Assembly (NCBI RefSeq): GCF_021869535.1
Contig: NW_026262701.1
Location: forward strand, 5,471,501-5,535,500
Reading direction: 5' to 3'
Origin: Mytilus californianus
Lineage: Eukaryota > Mollusca > Bivalvia > Mytilida > Mytilidae
DNA length: 64,000 bases
Below are positions 57,801 through 58,502 of this stretch, in pieces (the first letter of the stretch is position 1; every line of letters begins with the position of its first letter). Below the pieces are notes generated by a model. That model saw nothing but the letters and a program-made list of their open reading frames with translations. It did no database searches and had not been told where the DNA came from. Position numbers and translations under genes: made by a program.

Positions 57801-58502
57801 AAAAGGCAAAAAAATGGTAAAAATCATAATTAAAGGGCAATCACTCCAATAAGGAGTCGTTGGACAAGTTCTGCCATTTGTCTTAATTGTAGATTTTGTC
57901 TTGCTGATCATTTTTGTATATTTAAGTTTCTTTCTATCTATTATAAGTTTTAAGATATAAGACAAAAACGCAAAAAAAATTATACAAATCGGCTTCAAAG
58001 GGAAATAACTCTAATAAGGAGTCAACTGATGATTTCAACCATAAGACTTAATTGAAGAACTTGTCCTTCTGATCATTTTTGCAATTTAAAGTTTCTCTCT
58101 ATAGAATCAACCCTAAAAGGCCTCAACACCAACTAACAATAATTCCCTTCAAATATTTTGCCTGCTTCTAACTATTTCATATAGATATTTTGTCTATTTC
58201 CAGCATGCAATATATTTGAAAATAACACTGCATTATATTATACATTACTTCAACTGATTAGGAAGAAAACTCTTCAAATCTTCAACATCTTGAGAAACTT
58301 TGTTTTCAAAATCTGGTCTTGGCAACAAAGCTTCACATAACATTCTTCTTTCTTTGGTTTCTAATTTGATTCCATATTCACATATAATGTGTGTTAGAGT
58401 CACAGCTGTGAGTAAACACATGCCCTTAGCTTCGTCAGTAAGTTGTTGTCCGCTTACTACATCCAATTCATGTATAACTGCCTGTAGGTGTTGACATAAA
58501 AC
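998..58502 (-). CDS. RNF213: RNF213-like AAA+ ATPase / E3 ubiquitin ligase, partial gene (36 exons)
   Basis: RNF213 (mysterin) is a giant cytosolic protein with an N-terminal helical stalk, a six-unit dynein-like AAA core and a C-terminal E3 module; known roles of the family are ubiquitylation of lipid droplets and intracellular pathogens and vascular biology. Here 36 exons on the minus strand encode 2,322 codons without a stop; all splice phases match. Diagnostic segments are the AAA3 Walker A (IIMGETGCGKTRLIKF), the AAA3 Walker B (VLFFDEANTTEAIG), LGRVPMRRLVYRV, and the AAA4 start (NLAPNIAKN, then FLVGKPGSSKSLAKTIVADA). Neither gene end is present: AAA4 continues beyond the left edge, and the N-terminus lies upstream of 58502, probably beyond the window. 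The two Walker A lysines fall at visible residues 1927 and 2296, 369 apart. Bivalves often carry several RNF213 paralogues, so orthology to the single vertebrate gene is not shown. No frameshift or stop is seen, so this copy looks functional. Confidence 0.95.
1721..1878 (-). CDS. RNF213: RNF213 exon E35, start of AAA4
   Basis: Acceptor tatattag, donor gtatgt. Reads INEITRSLVLALGVCYHACL, KNREEYRDTVAKYF, then QIEEEIS. EITRSLVLA-GVCY-A-L--REEYR is conserved in RNF213. Ends with two bases of an asparagine codon. Confidence 0.96.
1987..2976. mobile_element. 990-bp element with 14-bp terminal inverted repeats
   Basis: Left end CAGACCTGCCAACT (1987-2000), right end AGTTGGCAGGTCTG (2963-2976), an exact inverted match. 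Flanks are ttgata on the left and ctgata on the right, a possible 5-6 bp target duplication with one mismatch. No coding capacity. A fragment with the same end (GGTTGGCAGGTCTGG) is at about 30832-30848. Probably a non-autonomous DNA transposon. Confidence 0.7.
3185..3248. repeat. two tandem ~32-bp copies with TGACGTC core
   Basis: tctcctcacacattgtgacg and tctcctcagaaattgtgacg head two adjacent units; the second contains the full palindrome TGACGTCA (CRE-like). No evidence that it acts as a regulatory site. Confidence 0.5.
3482..3661 (-). CDS. RNF213: RNF213 exon E34, with acidic serine-rich insert
   Basis: 60 codons, phase 0 at both ends; acceptor gtatttcag, donor gtatat. Starts DECSFVSLRDVERVLQVMSW, a family signature, then ends in an acidic stretch, ELEDSDSETDSDDESMEDVL. 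The S/D/E run contains several casein-kinase-2-like sites. Two broken partial copies of this exon lie just upstream on the coding strand. Confidence 0.97.
3692..3909 (-). pseudogene. two decayed partial tandem copies of exon E34
   Basis: Exon-like copies at 3692-3782 and 3814-3909 repeat the first half of E34 with its acceptor and about 30 bases of adjoining intron (period about 125 bases). The copy at 3814-3909 still reads DVERVLQVMSW but shifts frame after NED; the copy at 3692-3782 has a broken start (ATAGTG instead of GATGAGTG) and small deletions. Both keep an AG at the acceptor position. They lack the acidic second half and a proper donor. Confidence 0.85.
4560..4652 (-). CDS. RNF213: RNF213 exon E33, between AAA3 and AAA4
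   Basis: 31 codons, phase 0 at both ends; acceptor atattttag, donor gtaatt. Reads VKNGELPDIQGLETVLSKIL then TVSQDFMRQQK. It follows a 4.8-kb intron made up almost entirely of repeats. Confidence 0.93.
5218..6862 (+). repeat. element with a ~168-bp tandem core, about nine units
   Basis: Units contain ATTTCCTGTCGATATGCAC, TCATGAAATTCTGTTG and GGGGCGTAACTCCTGG. Successive GCACATCTAC landmarks are about 168-178 bases apart. The 5' end carries ATACCCCACG (about 5231) and the 3' end, after a GACGGACGG tract, carries a hairpin closing with CGTGGGGTATAAAAA, the reverse complement of the 5' motif. Long open frames across this array are an effect of the repeat period, not genes. Confidence 0.85.
6935..7750 (+). 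repeat. dispersed repeat K, copy 1 (+)
   Basis: Homologous, in opposite orientation, to 28835-29640. Shared blocks include ataaatagattattaa, aattaaccaatcagcgctta, the CAGTTATTATGTACTTT-like block and CCCAAACCTGTTTGTTCAGT. The motif AAACTGTG...CCCAAACCTGT is also the inverted-repeat end of the small element at 41303-41480. No coding capacity. Confidence 0.75.
7877..9411 (+). repeat. family A element, copy 1 (tandem core, 3' hairpin)
   Basis: Starts near AGAGTGCACACACTGAAATG, then TCTCGCC. The core has repeated units with ATGAAAATGAGGTCAAGGTC. It ends with a stem-loop at 9370-9404 (GTCGAGC..GCGAC aaaa GTCGC..GCTCGAC) and AAAAACT. It contains a recent 440-bp tandem duplication. Copies 2 and 3 lie at 45126-46250 and 59919-61003. 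Resembles Helentron/HINE or bivalve pearl-type elements; that family call is inference. Confidence 0.8.
8231..9110 (+). repeat. 440-bp tandem duplication within family A copy 1
   Basis: 8231-8670 and 8671-9110 are almost identical, for example both contain GACACCTGCCCACTAGACAT and CCTTGCAAGGTACGCACATA exactly 440 bases apart. The near-identity suggests a young duplication. Confidence 0.85.
9494..9627 (-). CDS. RNF213: RNF213 exon E32, AAA3 lid
   Basis: Acceptor actatttcag, donor gtaagt. Reads GRVPMRRLVYRVQPLPQSML then PLVWDFGQLKTEVEEMYIKQ MVRRY. The frame stays open beyond the donor into the neighbouring repeat, but that extension is intron. Confidence 0.98.
9760..10195 (+). repeat. hairpin-ended element F with two core units
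   Basis: 5' motif AGTCCCCTACCG (about 9761); two core units each with GGACCATAACTC and CAGACCGGAACAAAATTC; a gacagacagacggacag tract; 3' hairpin CCCCTTCGACTTCGTCGGTA then GGGGACTAAAAAA. The 3' end is the reverse complement of the 5' motif. Confidence 0.75.
10298..10380 (-). CDS. RNF213: RNF213 exon E31, AAA3
   Basis: 83 bp; acceptor tttttgcag, donor gtaaaa. Reads HSDELIKRLEQAGLGYHVDA then DKTTDKL. The phrase NPYRKHS-E-I-RLE-AGLGY across E30/E31 is diagnostic of RNF213. Confidence 0.97.
10967..11332 (-). CDS. unrecognised 122-codon open stretch in intron E30/E31
   Basis: Minus-strand frame open from a TAG at 11333-11335 to a TAA at 10967. It reads EIRVRKSTFILKLERYIKHL, then WVPVGRNCLLLKAV, then helical sequence with IINSLMEKATTPYICDILDE and a clear end. 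The region is noticeably richer in G+C than its surroundings and the amino-acid mix looks protein-like, unlike the lysine/phenylalanine noise of other intron frames. No convincing start codon is seen (a TTG lies internally). It is not needed by the RNF213 frame. It could be a retrocopied exon or gene fragment, a nested gene exon, or part of a transposon. I do not recognise the family. Confidence 0.35.
   Translation of the reverse strand, partial: EIRVRKSTFILKLERYIKHLIWVPVGRNCLLLKAVSPVNIRDQFIKFSLAKHEWERQKKAPLVTISYILLNYLITDRCAEAQKYASHIINSLMEKATTPYICDILDEIIDGVLSSFYENTT
11755..11993 (-). CDS. RNF213: RNF213 exon E30, AAA3 Walker B and sensor
   Basis: Acceptor attaaag, donor gtaagt. Contains VHGGTKPSDIVKKV, then DTVLFFDEANTTEAIGVIKE with the Walker B DE, the segment DKSLGGKPI, and LKIVAACNPYRK, the sensor-1 strand with its asparagine. 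All catalytic residues expected for an active AAA3 unit are present. Confidence 0.98.
12000..13660. other. introns around E29; one decayed repeat end
   Basis: Apart from E29 (12779-12899), no gene or structured repeat recognised. At about 13320-13415 there is a GGACAGAC tract and then GGCGGGCATAAAAAAG, the 3' end of a decayed hairpin-type element. Confidence 0.5.
12779..12899 (-). CDS. RNF213: RNF213 exon E29, AAA3 Walker A
   Basis: Acceptor aaattgtag, donor gtaaga. Encodes CHIPVIIMGETGCGKTRLIK followed by FMCALQQPPGVKVENMILMK. GETGCGKT is a full Walker A motif; its lysine (visible residue 1927) corresponds to K2426 of human RNF213 as I remember it. This unit is one of two that hydrolyse ATP. 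Confidence 0.98.
13664..13786 (-). CDS. RNF213: RNF213 exon E28, AAA3 before the Walker A
   Basis: Acceptor ttttatag, donor gtaaat. Reads SEQITKLCNVMGLDIPHDPD then ETYELTTDNVKKILAIYMRF. The YELT-DN-KKILAI-MRF helix precedes the AAA3 P-loop directly, with the junction codon giving K. Confidence 0.97.
14059..14256 (-). CDS. RNF213: RNF213 exon E27, AAA3 N-terminal part
   Basis: Acceptor tctgtag, donor gtgagt. Begins SPHPYLFFNPDHHSMTFLGF and ends NLAENFDALKR. HPYLFFN-D--SMTF-GF is a strong family signature. Confidence 0.96.
14629..14759 (-). CDS. RNF213: RNF213 exon E26, AAA2/AAA3 linker
   Basis: Two acceptors are possible; ttttgaag before GATTTTTCC is chosen because it keeps the frame with E25 and gives MSRDFSTRSL, matching the family. 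Continues as an acidic linker (NPEEGDDDVVQQYKM) to RRTWET. Donor gtattt. Confidence 0.9.
15327..15495 (-). CDS. RNF213: RNF213 exon E25, AAA2
   Basis: Acceptor attttag, donor gtaagc. Reads HCGIKDPSWSELYHFVSFLN, KQLQDFEVSAFC, then LPGFSKFVLRFLIQMSR. DPSWSEL--FV-FLN-QL is one of the most conserved stretches in RNF213. Confidence 0.97.
15997..16271 (-). CDS. RNF213: RNF213 exon E24, AAA2
   Basis: 275 bp; acceptor acatacag, donor gtacaa. Starts VGKLKCLHHCLDILPYVTCR, then SPQDSLDILN, QSATFQRPYQYLKRL and GDERNCLTVLIS. RPYQYL-R and the CL--LI--CG sequence shared with E25 are conserved. Ends with two bases of a serine codon. Confidence 0.95.
16272..16922. other. intron E23/E24, nothing firm
   Basis: Contains a plus-strand stretch with CTGTCTCATTGATGTATATC, reminiscent of the mollusc SINE/LINE tails elsewhere but too decayed to delimit. 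No coding signal. Confidence 0.4.
16923..17078 (-). CDS. RNF213: RNF213 exon E23, AAA2
   Basis: 52 codons, phase 0 at both ends; acceptor tatttgcag, donor gtgtga. Reads VQEGVDAFLFQLLILGCLGH then SSGYVWRRSELDYYIIESMP. W-R---DYYI-E-MP is a conserved family element in AAA2. Confidence 0.95.
17440..18110 (+). repeat. SINE/LINE-like repeat L, longest copy
   Basis: Ends TTGTCTCATTGGCAATCATA then CCACATCTTCTTACTTTTATA. Parallel copies end in the same tail at 30075-30462 and 55545-55697 (+) and, inverted, at 39476-39620 and 51899-51990. The 3'-anchored, variably truncated copies suggest retroposition. Open frames within it are not conserved proteins that I recognise. It ends about 20 bases from exon E22. 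Confidence 0.75.
18131..18362 (-). CDS. RNF213: RNF213 exon E22, AAA2 with unusual nucleotide loop
   Basis: Acceptor catttag, donor gtaata. Encodes CSVRVVKSWRAGIGKTLYKM, a P-loop-like turn where the usual first glycine is tryptophan but AGIGKT is intact, followed by PLHEKALNNDEIMDIF and FHIDISHE. In solved vertebrate RNF213 structures AAA2 holds ATP without cycling; this loop fits that role. A mollusc SINE/LINE tail abuts the donor side about 20 bases away. Confidence 0.95.
18805..18997 (-). CDS. RNF213: RNF213 exon E21, AAA1/AAA2 linker
   Basis: Acceptor tttttcaag, donor gtaatg. Reads GIQYRLVVICSSENEYKSRI then a helical stretch ending KPASVVDYE. YRLVVIC-SE is conserved. The last two bases join the first base of E22 to give arginine. 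Confidence 0.95.
19230..19335 (+). repeat. 3' end of a decayed hairpin-type repeat
   Basis: GACAGACAGATGCACAGACA followed by ATAATGCCCCGGCACGATAA and AAATA; same end layout as other elements here, body not recognised. Confidence 0.4.
19384..19525 (-). CDS. RNF213: RNF213 exon E20, AAA1
   Basis: Acceptor ctttttcag, donor gtaatt. Reads LETFWRRALFADNSKIYCLV then NADLLDYDVSDKGE and a basic tail. The YCLVNADLL-YDVS block is a family signature. Ends with one base completed by E21. Confidence 0.96.
19880..19986 (-). CDS. RNF213: RNF213 exon E19, AAA1
   Basis: Acceptor tatttcag, donor gtaagt. Encodes DIYNTVLSVYSHEVNRPLPQ followed by SDEVLLCTPYTTLDM. DEVLLCTP-TT is near-invariant in RNF213 and marks the AAA1 Walker-B-like strand. 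Confidence 0.96.
20312..20386 (-). CDS. RNF213: RNF213 exon E18, AAA1 start
   Basis: 75 bp; acceptor ttttttcag, donor gtaagt. Reads ETFMVERTLLPCFASSEPNL and IICPQ. The PNLI-C element opens the first, catalytically degenerate AAA unit in the family; I see no P-loop. Confidence 0.93.
20472..21130 (+). repeat. family B element, copy 1 (tandem core)
   Basis: Starts CACAGAGATATGTAATGCC. Core units of about 170 bases contain CCAATGCTAATACAACTG and ACCAAATATCATTGACCTAC. Ends CCTATGTCTCAGAAGTCAAG then GTGACACAGAAATGA, a decayed hairpin. A fuller copy is at 31911-32743. Confidence 0.8.
21410..21546 (-). CDS. RNF213: RNF213 exon E17, SSSVSDYLS-EHLG segment
   Basis: Acceptor actttacag, donor gtatgc. 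Contains LWKNFLMSVSSSVSDYLSVE followed by HLGMILNRLAEQ. The VSDYLS-EHLG block is a strong RNF213 signature at the entry into the AAA core. Confidence 0.96.
21900..22215 (+). repeat. hairpin-type element G, copy 1
   Basis: 5' motif GATGATACCCCCGCTGC (about 21944); core with GGAAGTTGTTGAGTGATGAA and ATAAACCCTGAAACCAAATT; a gacggacagacagacag tract; 3' end GAACGGGGGTTTAATT. Related copy at 22605-23030. Confidence 0.75.
22370..22544 (-). CDS. RNF213: RNF213 exon E16, after the UBA-like segment
   Basis: Acceptor ctattcag, donor gtattt. Begins GLVWCMTNEDDFKPEEQ, which would be the third helix of the UBA-like fold started in E15, followed by a charged linker and WIKTDQSLASVTKGLVHDLG. Two bases complete the glycine codon begun in E15. 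Confidence 0.9.
22605..23030 (+). repeat. hairpin-type element G, copy 2
   Basis: Begins CAAGTGAAACTGTGAGCTAC; two core units sharing AGGAAGTTGTTGAGTGAT and AAATTTCAGAAATCCTTG; ends after a GACGGACGGATGGACAGACA tract at TATACCCCCACTTTTTTC, without the final hairpin strand. Confidence 0.75.
24684..25716. mobile_element. ~1-kb insertion nested in the long-inverted-repeat element
   Basis: Removing it rejoins the right arm (TTTCTCTTAG + AAGAAATTTAAAG) to match the complementary left arm. Its left end carries an 87-bp palindrome. Imperfect ends CTTAGTATATG and CTTAGAATATAGC (inverted) may be its termini; target duplication unclear. Confidence 0.65.
24689..24775. repeat. 87-bp near-perfect palindrome
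   Basis: GTAAGAGAATGATAATCCC at the left is inverted exactly as GGGATTATCATTCTCTTAC at the right; inner arms CTTCATGAT / ATCATGAAG and AAGTAC/GTACTT continue the stem; loop about GAGCGTTAGC. Confidence 0.9.
25884..26520 (-). CDS. RNF213: RNF213 exon E15 (longest), end of stalk with UBA-like tail
   Basis: 637 bp, 212 codons plus one base. Acceptor atttttag, donor gtaggt. Starts ILDSVERLGRFYSKLVTEGC, with CVLFSHWHVKFLC, then WLEYIDHTRDKYYCLNNFT, a known landmark of the family (W-EY-D--R---Y-LN--T). Residues near the 3' end form an acidic linker and then KFIEEMASAGYSPVIAREAL, which resembles a ubiquitin-associated (UBA) three-helix domain completed by E16. A long-inverted-repeat transposon ends 23 bases beyond the exon's 3' end. 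Confidence 0.95.
26855..27016 (-). CDS. RNF213: RNF213 exon E14, stalk
   Basis: 54 codons, phase 0 at both ends; acceptor gttttttag, donor gtaggt. Contains YEQLHDLKSRLMLVAGKAE, a conserved L--LQ-KLML-AGK pattern. The acceptor region is duplicated in tandem just upstream (see the repeat at 27001-27066). Confidence 0.95.
27001..27066. repeat. 33-bp tandem duplication at the E14 acceptor
   Basis: ttacatctgataactcctaa plus aaaacaaaccttg occurs twice in a row. The unit contains the exon's first bases and its acceptor, giving two AG acceptors on the minus strand. Confidence 0.9.
27300..27960. repeat. decayed bivalve-type repeat
   Basis: Contains repeated GTGACCTTGACCTTTGAC blocks (27780-27860) and GGACAAAACCTATGGTGCAC-like phrases (also at 27205-27235). 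No coding capacity I believe; open frames are incidental. Confidence 0.45.
28122..28274 (-). CDS. RNF213: RNF213 exon E13, WL-SVK-SHGSVEVTSL segment
   Basis: 51 codons, phase 0 at both ends; acceptor acttttcag, donor gtgagt. Contains EWLQSVKKSHGSVEVTSLAQ and INGKGIFQIG. The SHGSVEVTSL block is strongly conserved in the family. Confidence 0.97.
28835..29640 (-). repeat. dispersed repeat K, copy 2 (-)
   Basis: Reverse complement of the copy at 6935-7750 through most of its length: aaccacagtttaatattttc, ttaattaagcgctgattggt and ttaataatctatttatacaa are all shared. Considerable sequence divergence suggests an old pair. Confidence 0.75.
29755..29975 (-). CDS. RNF213: RNF213 exon E12, conserved FVDLASISAGE segment
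   Basis: Acceptor tttcgtag, donor gtatgt. Contains LKVFVDLASISAGELPYEIA followed by SATTGYAPLIF and WKELESNCNLPEKL. FVDLASISAGE and GYAPL are near-identical to vertebrate RNF213 and are among the best identifiers of the stalk. Confidence 0.97.
30075..30462 (+). repeat. SINE/LINE-like repeat L, copy
   Basis: Shares TGTATGTGCCTGTCCTAAG-like and AATCAGGCCTTTAGTTTTCT phrases with 17440-18110 and ends TTATTGGCAATCATACCACA then TCTTTTTATTTTTATA. Confidence 0.75.
30995..31148 (-). CDS. RNF213: RNF213 exon E11, stalk
   Basis: Acceptor taatatag, donor gtaata. Reads TGGADTSMRKLDNNLLATC to KPLVDWLTESMP. Starts in phase 0 and ends with a single G that completes an alanine codon with E12. Confidence 0.93.
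31597..33065. mobile_element. TIR element carrying a family B element
   Basis: Left end AACGTCACAGTACCCAAATT then GCAC (31597-31620); right end GTGCAATTTGGGTACCCTCACGTT is its inverse with three mismatches (33042-33065). Secondary inverted copies of the CCCAAATTG motif lie inside at about 31620-31640 and 32848-32862. Family B copy 2 sits inside. No coding capacity. Confidence 0.65.
31911..32743 (+). repeat. family B element, copy 2
   Basis: Starts CACAGAGATATGTCTCGCC; four or five core units with CCATGGAAATGAGATGTGC-like and ACCAAATATCATTGAC phrases; a GCCGCCGCCAACGCCGG segment; 3' hairpin ATGTCTCGCTTTTTGACTAC, GTCAAGGAGAGACAAAAATG. Confidence 0.85.
33205..33300 (-). repeat. possible tRNA-derived sequence
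   Basis: On the minus strand GAGGTAGCATATTCACCTTG and TTATTCGATTCCAGGCC resemble tRNA A and B boxes (GTTCGANTCC). No complete cloverleaf could be drawn, so this is at most a SINE head or a decayed tRNA gene. Confidence 0.25.
33432..34027 (-). CDS. RNF213: RNF213 exon E10 (long), stalk
   Basis: Second-largest exon (596 bp). Acceptor aaacacag, donor gtaagt. Starts DAGLLETKLKEFSNTDMVIL, contains KPVVIVFELSSEELE, IFGKIWQPSFELW and ends FTQIQDIIGL in phase 0. Several conserved tryptophans and long helices fit the stalk. It has no in-frame methionine near its start, consistent with an internal exon. Confidence 0.93.
34376..34663 (-). CDS. RNF213: RNF213 exon E9, stalk
   Basis: Acceptor attttcag, donor gtttgt (weaker than most here). 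Encodes DSPNVLSDYCQGLLEKFKA..., helical, ending YYSKHCRA across the junction. The open frame runs past the donor into intron sequence, so the true end rests on the phase match with E10. Confidence 0.88.
35415..35601 (-). CDS. RNF213: RNF213 exon E8, stalk
   Basis: Acceptor tatttcag, donor gtaagt. Encodes AVGRCSHFKFKNIHDERCNL and later WDVKKLDNFHEAVDHAITWG. FKN-HDERC-L and the HA-TWG element are characteristic of the family. Ends with one base of a cysteine codon completed by E9. Confidence 0.93.
35945..36945 (-). repeat. family C element with ~190-bp core units
   Basis: Minus orientation. 3' end at 35955-36005 is a hairpin (GTCGAGCCTTCGACTTTAGT...GTGAGACATAGC on the plus strand), which reads ...TATGTCTCAC..GGCTCGACAAAAATG on the minus strand. 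Four or five core units contain CATTCACTCTGTGGTTAAAG and AAACTTGGACAGAAGCTTGT. The other end has GTAGGCGAGACA, i.e. TGTCTCGCC in element orientation, as in families A and B. Confidence 0.8.
36946..38099. other. intron E7/E8, nothing recognised
   Basis: AT-rich intron; a plus-strand open frame at 37491-37769 shows no family resemblance. No repeat ends identified. Confidence 0.5.
38104..38723. mobile_element. 620-bp MITE flanked by TTAA
   Basis: Left end GGGCATACGATACAGTT directly after TTAA (38100-38103); right end AACTGTATTGTATGCCC directly before TTAA (38724-38727). Ends match at 16 of 17 positions. TTAA duplication is typical of piggyBac- and Kolobok-type transposons. No transposase frame, so non-autonomous. 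Confidence 0.88.
39357..39449 (-). CDS. RNF213: RNF213 exon E7, stalk
   Basis: A 31-codon exon, phase 0 at both ends; acceptor tatttcag, donor gtatgt. Reads GSEEELIEIYCLHTDSFEG, then VVQEILLKVALN. The EEE-L--IYC-H--S-EGV pattern is a recognisable RNF213 stalk signature. Confidence 0.92.
39476..39620 (-). repeat. SINE/LINE-like repeat L, inverted copy
   Basis: Begins ATAAGAAGATGTGGTATGAC then TGCCAATGAGACAACTCTCC, the reverse complement of the tail at 18070-18108. It lies 27 bases from exon E7. Confidence 0.75.
39867..39968 (-). CDS. RNF213: RNF213 exon E6, stalk
   Basis: A 34-codon exon, phase 0 at both ends. Acceptor tttcttcag, donor gtaatt. Reads KWNAALSLKIPNGRIKDSYI, then helical to ILQKR. 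It is symmetric, so skipping it would keep the frame. Confidence 0.9.
40483..40786 (-). CDS. RNF213: RNF213 exon E5, stalk
   Basis: Acceptor cattacag, donor gtaaaa. Encodes SSNGLIKWFMIYKIAADLLAE... through ELRLKIVAWLAGEEFTYKEL to EYMK. Strongly helical with amphipathic repeats, as expected of the alpha-solenoid stalk. Ends in phase 0. Confidence 0.9.
40787..42039. other. left part of intron E4/E5
   Basis: Apart from the small TIR element at 41303-41480, no repeat ends or coding signal recognised. Confidence 0.5.
41303..41480. mobile_element. small ~178-bp TIR element
   Basis: Left ACAGGTTTGGGAAAAACTAA then CCACAGTTT; right AAACTGTGGTTCTCCAATTA then AAGTATCCCAAACCTGT. The inverted ends match the AAACTGTG..CCCAAACCTGT end of repeat K. 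Confidence 0.7.
42040..43037 (+). repeat. family D element, copy 1
   Basis: Starts AATAAAATGCTTCGCTGAGC; core units of about 130-150 bases contain AGAGATCCATACACTTA, ACTAGAAAAATGCTTGTTTT and TTGGCCCCTTTTTGG; ends ATACGATCCAAAAAATTTTT then TTGCGGTCGTATAAAAACT. The TACGACCGCA motif near the 5' end (here decayed) is inverted at the 3' end. Confidence 0.85.
43165..44292 (+). repeat. hairpin-type element E with tandem core
   Basis: 5' motif GATGATGCCCCCGCTTGCA (about 43181); five or six core units with ATAAAGGGGCATAACTC, ACATTTGGTTGAGGCAAAC and GAACGGAAACTAAAAATTT; a palindromic TACGTTCGTACGTACAGACG tract; 3' end CTGCGGGGGCATAAAAA, reverse complement of the 5' motif. A related fragment is at 53845-54045. 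Confidence 0.8.
44377..44632 (-). mobile_element. tRNA-headed SINE with 14-bp target duplications
   Basis: Minus strand. Head GGGGTCTCAGTGGCCGAGTG and GAGTTCGAACCCC are the A- and B-box regions of a class II (Leu/Ser-like) tRNA; the body contains GGTGGTTTTCTCCGGGCAC then GGCTTTCTCCACC, which I associate with the widespread metazoan SINE core (MetaSINE type). It is flanked by GATTCATTCCAGAT at 44363-44376 and 44633-44646. Confidence 0.88.
45126..46250 (+). repeat. family A element, copy 2
   Basis: Starts ACAAGAGTGCACACGCTGAA; core units with ATGAAAATGAGGTCAAGGTC; 3' hairpin GTCGAGCTTTCTGCGACAAA AGTCGCGGGCTCGAC (46209-46243) then AAAAACT. Confidence 0.85.
46790..47145 (+). repeat. decayed hairpin-type element
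   Basis: Contains family-A-like phrases (AGATGAACCCTGTCAGATGG, ATGTCCAGTGAACCATTAAA), then GGGACAGACAAACAGACC and ATAATGCCACCC...GGCCAGACATAAAAATC, the usual end layout in worn form. Confidence 0.5.
47666..47727 (-). CDS. RNF213: RNF213 exon E4 (short), stalk
   Basis: Only 62 bp. It was found because E3 ends in phase 0 while E5 starts needing two preceding bases; this exon supplies exactly that. Acceptor ctgtttgtag, donor gtaagt. Reads GFIKKIIQHVAEQCYNDCPD plus two bases of a methionine codon. It lies between repeat-filled introns of 6.9 and 6.6 kb, so an automatic gene finder could easily miss it. Confidence 0.85.
48255..49095 (+). repeat. family D element, copy 2, left part
   Basis: Starts ATAATAAAATGCTCCGCTGG, with GATACGACCGCAGAGGTCGA. 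Core units as in the other copies. Interrupted after ATTCCCTTT by the 4.29-kb element; continues at 53383. Confidence 0.88.
51132..51192. repeat. 61-bp hairpin with 17-bp perfect stem
   Basis: CTGAGACTACTATAACA (51132-51148) and TGTTATAGTAGTCTCAG (51176-51192) are exact inverses with a 27-base loop. Could be a very small MITE. Confidence 0.85.
51899..51990 (-). repeat. SINE/LINE-like repeat L, inverted fragment
   Basis: AGAGATGTGGTATGATTGCC then AATGAGATAACAGTATAGAA, the reverse complement of the shared 3' tail. Confidence 0.65.
53383..53830 (+). repeat. family D element, copy 2, right part
   Basis: Resumes TTTGTGATATGGAACCTTG; three core units; final CTTCAGACGACAACGATGAC then GACGACGCCAACGTCATACC. 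The terminal hairpin is lost. Confidence 0.85.
53845..54045 (+). repeat. fragment related to element E
   Basis: CCAAATTTGAACTCTGTCTG, CAGCATTGTGTATGAGTTTC, then GGGACGGACAGAAATTC and GCCCCAGGGGGCATAAAAAG. Confidence 0.6.
54336..54516 (-). CDS. RNF213: RNF213 exon E3, stalk
   Basis: Acceptor tttttgcag, donor gtaagt. Encodes PKDEILEKLKPYFEVDYLLP followed by a helical segment ending SSIYYLKKNADI. One base completes the E2 arginine codon; the exon ends in phase 0. The next intron is the largest in the window (6.6 kb) because of a repeat inserted into another repeat. Confidence 0.88.
54517..56172. other. intron E2/E3: decayed repeats and a possible LINE 3' tail
   Basis: 54740-55030 has worn family-A-like phrases. 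55130-55393 ends GAACCGAATCAAAATAAAAC then TTCGTATTCGTATTCG, which looks like a retroelement 3' end with a short tail repeat. 55545-55697 is repeat L (ends TTATTGGAAATCATACCACC). 55986-56095 is a foldback. Confidence 0.5.
55986..56095. repeat. 110-bp foldback element
   Basis: GCGGCTCTTTTCACAAAAAA (55986-56005) is inverted at 56076-56095 as TTTTTTGTGAAAAGAGTCGC with one mismatch; inner TCGTAAGT / ACTTACGA extends the stem. Likely a MITE. Confidence 0.8.
56173..56400 (-). CDS. RNF213: RNF213 exon E2, stalk
   Basis: Acceptor ttttacag, donor gtaaac. Encodes NVADSVLKFARGIAF, then a tryptophan-rich stretch with DPSWMFCVPVIH and FWWGVSDFGG. The pattern of SWMF-PV-H followed by FWW is one I associate with the RNF213 stalk. 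One base completes the last E1 codon and the CG end joins the first base of E3. Confidence 0.85.

Noticed and set aside
58300..58494. Plus-strand 64-codon frame opposite exon E1
   Set aside because: Antisense shadow of the coding exon.
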